From contig NZ_JAAGPI010000038.1 of assembly GCF_017104715.1 (NCBI RefSeq), forward strand, positions 23,574 through 87,573: a stretch of 64,000 nt of DNA. Direction: 5' to 3'. Made by a program: the position numbers and the translations under genes. Below, piece after piece: positions 61,574-64,000 of this stretch. Below the pieces are notes generated by a model. It searched no databases. It had not been told where the DNA came from and worked only from the letters and a program-made list of their open reading frames with translations. The number at the start of each line of letters is the position of its first letter. Positions within the stretch are counted from its first letter, which is position 1. The stretch comes from Burkholderia sp. Ac-20365 (GTDB taxonomy: Bacteria > Pseudomonadota > Gammaproteobacteria > Burkholderiales > Burkholderiaceae).

Positions 61574-62362
61574 ATGCTCAATCCCATCGCTGTTACCGCC
61601 GCAGTTACCCCCGCCCGCGCTCGCCGCAGTCCGGCCTCCTCCACGCAACGCGCCGCGCGCAGTTCCGCGCGCTGTTCGTCGTGCTCGATGCGCCATCTGT
61701 GCATGCCGCAGGGCGTGGCCGCCAATGACATGCCGCAGCTCGAGGCGTTGATCTGCACGGCACGTGCAGTGCGTCGCGGCGAGGCGTTGTACCGTGCGGG
61801 TGACGCATTCGACAATCTGTACGCCGTGCGCTCGGGATCGATGAAGACGGTCATGGCTCACCGCGACGGACGCGAACAGGTCACGGGTTTGCGGATCGCG
61901 GGCGAGGCGCTCGGGCTCGACGGCATCAGCAGCGACAAACACGCGTGCAGCGCGGTCGCGCTGGAAGACAGCTCGGTGTGCATCATCCCTTACTCGGCGC
62001 TCAAGCATCTGTGCCGCGAAATCGGCTCGATGCAGGAACGGCTGCACAAGCTGATGGGCGAGCAAATCGTGCGTGAGGCCGCGCAAATGATGGTGCTCGG
62101 CTCGCTGAGCGCTGACGAGCGCGTGGCGGCATTCCTGATCGACATCTCCGAGCGCAACGCGCAGCGCGGTTATTCATCGGCGGAATTCAATCTGCGGATG
62201 ACGCGCGAAGACATGGGCAGCTATCTCGGCATGACGCTCGAAACCGTGAGCCGCACCCTGTCAAGATTTCAAAAACGCGGACTGATCGACGCGCAAGGCC
62301 GCTTCATTCATATCATCGACCCTGAAGGCTTGCGTCAGGTCGGCGCATCGACGAACGCCTGA
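61574..62362 (+). CDS. fnr: Fnr-type oxygen-sensing transcriptional regulator
   Basis: 262 residues. Cluster cysteines Cys34, Cys37 and Cys43 (C-x2-C-x5-C) plus Cys125, with the same spacing as E. coli FNR, should hold an oxygen-labile [4Fe-4S] cluster. The cNMP-like sensor domain is followed by an HTH with ETVSR, the recognition residues of FNR. ATG 61574 is chosen; the frame is open upstream. Anaerobic regulation is inferred. Confidence 0.92.
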   Translation: MLNPIAVTAAVTPARARRSPASSTQRAARSSARCSSCSMRHLCMPQGVAANDMPQLEALICTARAVRRGEALYRAGDAFDNLYAVRSGSMKTVMAHRDGREQVTGLRIAGEALGLDGISSDKHACSAVALEDSSVCIIPYSALKHLCREIGSMQERLHKLMGEQIVREAAQMMVLGSLSADERVAAFLIDISERNAQRGYSSAEFNLRMTREDMGSYLGMTLETVSRTLSRFQKRGLIDAQGRFIHIIDPEGLRQVGASTNA

Positions 62363-62540
62363 TCCATCAAGCTCCAGCGCGCGGCTTCGTCACGCACGAC
62401 ACCCGCGCGCATCCGCCTGGCACGTCTTCTGCGGCTGCGGTACAGTTCAAGACTATCCTTCTCGACGAGAGCGGGTTCCTCGACACCCTGCACTCGTCAT
62501 GTGCAAAGATGCTTGCTGTTCCCACGAGGAGACCCAGCGA

Positions 62541-63839
62541 ATGAATCGCGACCCTGCTCCGCAACACCCGCTGGCCCAACGTCTCGCCGATGCGCGCCGC
62601 GTCACCGACGCGCTGTTCGCGGTCGTCAAACCCGAATTTCTCTATGAACGCCCGATCCGTGAGCGCCACCGGATCGTGTTCTACATCGGCCATCTCGAAG
62701 CTTTCGATCGCAATCTCTTCGATGAGCGCCTGTGTCCGCTGCCGGCGTTCGCGCCCGAACTCGACACGCTGTTTGCGTTCGGCATCGATCCCGTCGATGG
62801 CGGTTTTCCGACGGATCAACCTTCCGATTGGCCTTCTATTGATGTCGTGCGTGACTACGCGAAGAAAGCGCGCGAGCAGATTGATGCGCGTCTTACCGCG
62901 TACGAGTTCGGCAGCGGCGGCATGGCAACAGGTTCGCCTGAGCAACTGATGCATGTGGCCATCGAGCATCGGCTGATGCACGCTGAAACGCTCGCGTACA
63001 TGCTGCATCAGTTGCCTTTGGAGATGAAGGCGGCGCCCGCGGGTGTTCGTTCTGCTGCTCAGGCGCCACGAAATGTCCGTGGTTCGCCGATGGTGCGTGT
63101 GAGTGCCGGTGAAGTCACGCTCGGCATGAAGAAAGAAGATGGGCGCTTTGGCTGGGACAATGAATTCGGCGAACAGCGCATGCAGGTCGAAGCGTTCGAT
63201 ATCGATCGCTATATGGTCACCAATGCACAGTTCCGTGAGTTTATTGACGCGGGCGGGTATCAAAATCGCGCGTACTGGACCGATAAGGATTGGGCATGGA
63301 AGGAAGCGGAGGGCATTGCGCATCCCGTGACGTGGTCGCAGGATATAGCCGGCGAATGGACCTTGCGTACGATGTTCGACGATATCCCGCTGCCACCCGA
63401 TTGGCCTGCCTATGTGAGTCATGCTGAAGCGGCTGCTTACGCGCACTGGTCGGGCAAGGCGTTACCCACGGAGGCGCAATGGCAACGCGCTGCGCAGGGC
63501 GTGCCGCACGCGCCGTCAGGCAATTACGATTTTCGCAGCTGGGATCCGCAAGCAGTCGATGCGGCGCCGGACAATGTCAGCGCATTCGGTGCCGAGGGGA
63601 TGTACGGGAATGGATGGGAGTGGACGTCGTCGCTATTCGAACCACTACCGGGCTTTGAAGCGTTTCCGTTCTATCTCGGCTACTCGGCCAATTTCTACGA
63701 CGGTCAGCATTACGTGCTGAAGGGCGGCTCGGCTCGTACCGCACAATGCATGCTGCGTCCGACTTTCCGCAACTGGTTTCAGCCGCGGTATCAGCATGTT
63801 TATGCAGGGTTCAGGTGTGTGAAGGCTGCGGCTGAGTAA
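62541..63839 (+). CDS. EgtB-like SUMF1/formylglycine-type non-heme iron enzyme
   Basis: 432 residues. A DinB-like four-helix domain carries His51 (FYIGHLEAFD), and His143 and His147 in the HxxxH of IEHRLMHAET, the three-His iron ligand set of EgtB-like sulfoxide synthases. The FGE/SUMF1 domain follows from about residue 190 (VRVSAGEVTLGMKKEDGRFGWDNEFGEQRMQVEAFDIDRYMVTNAQFREFIDAGGY, ending MLRPTFRNWFQPRYQHVYAGFRCV). Ergothioneine or selenoneine (SenA-like) C-S/C-Se bond formation is possible, but the usual partner genes are absent. ATG 62541 is preferred because GAGGAG lies about 10 bases upstream; ATG 62499 is the alternative. Confidence 0.85.
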   Translation: MNRDPAPQHPLAQRLADARRVTDALFAVVKPEFLYERPIRERHRIVFYIGHLEAFDRNLFDERLCPLPAFAPELDTLFAFGIDPVDGGFPTDQPSDWPSIDVVRDYAKKAREQIDARLTAYEFGSGGMATGSPEQLMHVAIEHRLMHAETLAYMLHQLPLEMKAAPAGVRSAAQAPRNVRGSPMVRVSAGEVTLGMKKEDGRFGWDNEFGEQRMQVEAFDIDRYMVTNAQFREFIDAGGYQNRAYWTDKDWAWKEAEGIAHPVTWSQDIAGEWTLRTMFDDIPLPPDWPAYVSHAEAAAYAHWSGKALPTEAQWQRAAQGVPHAPSGNYDFRSWDPQAVDAAPDNVSAFGAEGMYGNGWEWTSSLFEPLPGFEAFPFYLGYSANFYDGQHYVLKGGSARTAQCMLRPTFRNWFQPRYQHVYAGFRCVKAAAE

Positions 63840-63845
63840 GCATCG

Positions 63846-63870
63846 AAGGTGGCTCGAAAAGCCACCTTTT
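63846..63870 (+). terminator. Intrinsic terminator after the EgtB-like gene
   Basis: AAGGTGGC and GCCACCTT pair around TCGAAAA, followed by TT; only six bases past the stop. Confidence 0.85.
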
Positions 63871-63912
63871 GCATTCGAGGCACGGCCGTTAATTTCCGGC
63901 CGTAGAAACGCC

Positions 63913-63940
63913 AAGACCCCGCTTTTGAGGGCGGGGTCTT
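63913..63940 (-). terminator. Terminator of the rRNA operon
   Basis: AAGACCCCGC and GCGGGGTCTT pair around an 8-base loop, 13 bases downstream of the 5S 3' end on the minus strand. Confidence 0.9.
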
Positions 63941-63953
63941 GTCTGGGTAAGGA

Positions 63954-64000
63954 GCCTGACGATTACCTACTTTCACACGGGCAATCCGCACTATCATCGG
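63954..64000 (-). rRNA. rrf: 5S ribosomal RNA, 3' part (cut by window edge)
   Basis: The minus strand reads CCGATGATAGTGCGGATTGC, continuing CCGTGTGAAAGTAGGTAATCG and TCAGGC, the conserved 3' half of beta/gammaproteobacterial 5S rRNA. The 5' part and the rest of the rRNA operon lie to the right of the window. Confidence 0.95.

Overview
The window is a high-GC betaproteobacterial chromosome segment. It is most like Paraburkholderia or Caballeronia. The reasons are a LuxI/LuxR pair with an RsaL-type repressor between the two genes (the BraI/BraR layout of plant-associated Burkholderia relatives), pca/pob genes for aromatic acids, a non-phosphorylative sugar-acid pathway, a phasin, and 5S rRNA with a betaproteobacterial-type 3' end. 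No insertion sequence, prophage, CRISPR array or tRNA was seen. Gene density is about 90 percent, and nearly all long ORFs opposite real genes are GC-driven shadows.

Layout. 1-8.9 kb: 5'-truncated-by-window transglutaminase (DUF2126 type), zinc metallopeptidase, phasin, HPP-CBS membrane protein, MarR regulator with a ClC chloride channel, small secreted Cys-rich protein. 8.9-19.8 kb: three-domain flavin/2Fe-2S oxidoreductase, GST with divergent LysR, PAS-GGDEF cyclase, ribbon-helix-helix protein, GMC oxidoreductase with its small Tat subunit and glyoxalase I, SulP transporter, LysE exporter. 20-23.5 kb: two more GGDEF cyclases and a small membrane protein. 23.6-27.3 kb: MocR regulator divergent from an omega-aminotransferase (beta-alanine:pyruvate type).

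27.4-39.4 kb is one long leftward run: pobA, then pcaI-pcaJ-pcaB-pcaD-pcaC, a 0.73-kb nested palindrome, a fused LivH-LivM permease, LivG, LivF, a second copy of the palindrome, then the LivK-type binding protein. This suggests that the branched-chain-type ABC importer works with aromatic acid catabolism. The palindrome pair is the most unusual structure in the window: each copy is an imperfect inverted repeat over its whole length, contains very strong local hairpins, and shows paired (covarying) base changes between copies.

39.5-46 kb holds a LysR regulator divergent from pobA, folE, a DMT exporter, an AraC regulator, an EpsC-like serine acetyltransferase, two small unknown proteins and an atypical SDR. 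46.1-56 kb is an eight-gene leftward cluster: keto-deoxy-aldonate dehydratase, alpha-ketoglutarate semialdehyde dehydrogenase-like ALDH, SMP-30 lactonase, a PotDABC-type ABC importer and an IlvD/Edd aldonate dehydratase. It would take a sugar lactone or aldonate to alpha-ketoglutarate. 56.5-58.3 kb is the quorum-sensing cassette luxR - rsaL - luxI, with a 20-bp lux box and an adjacent RsaL-like palindrome upstream of luxI. 58.3-64 kb: DHA2 efflux pump, FadR-type GntR regulator, universal stress protein, Fnr with all four cluster cysteines, an EgtB-like non-heme iron enzyme, and the terminator and 3' end of an rRNA operon entering from the right.
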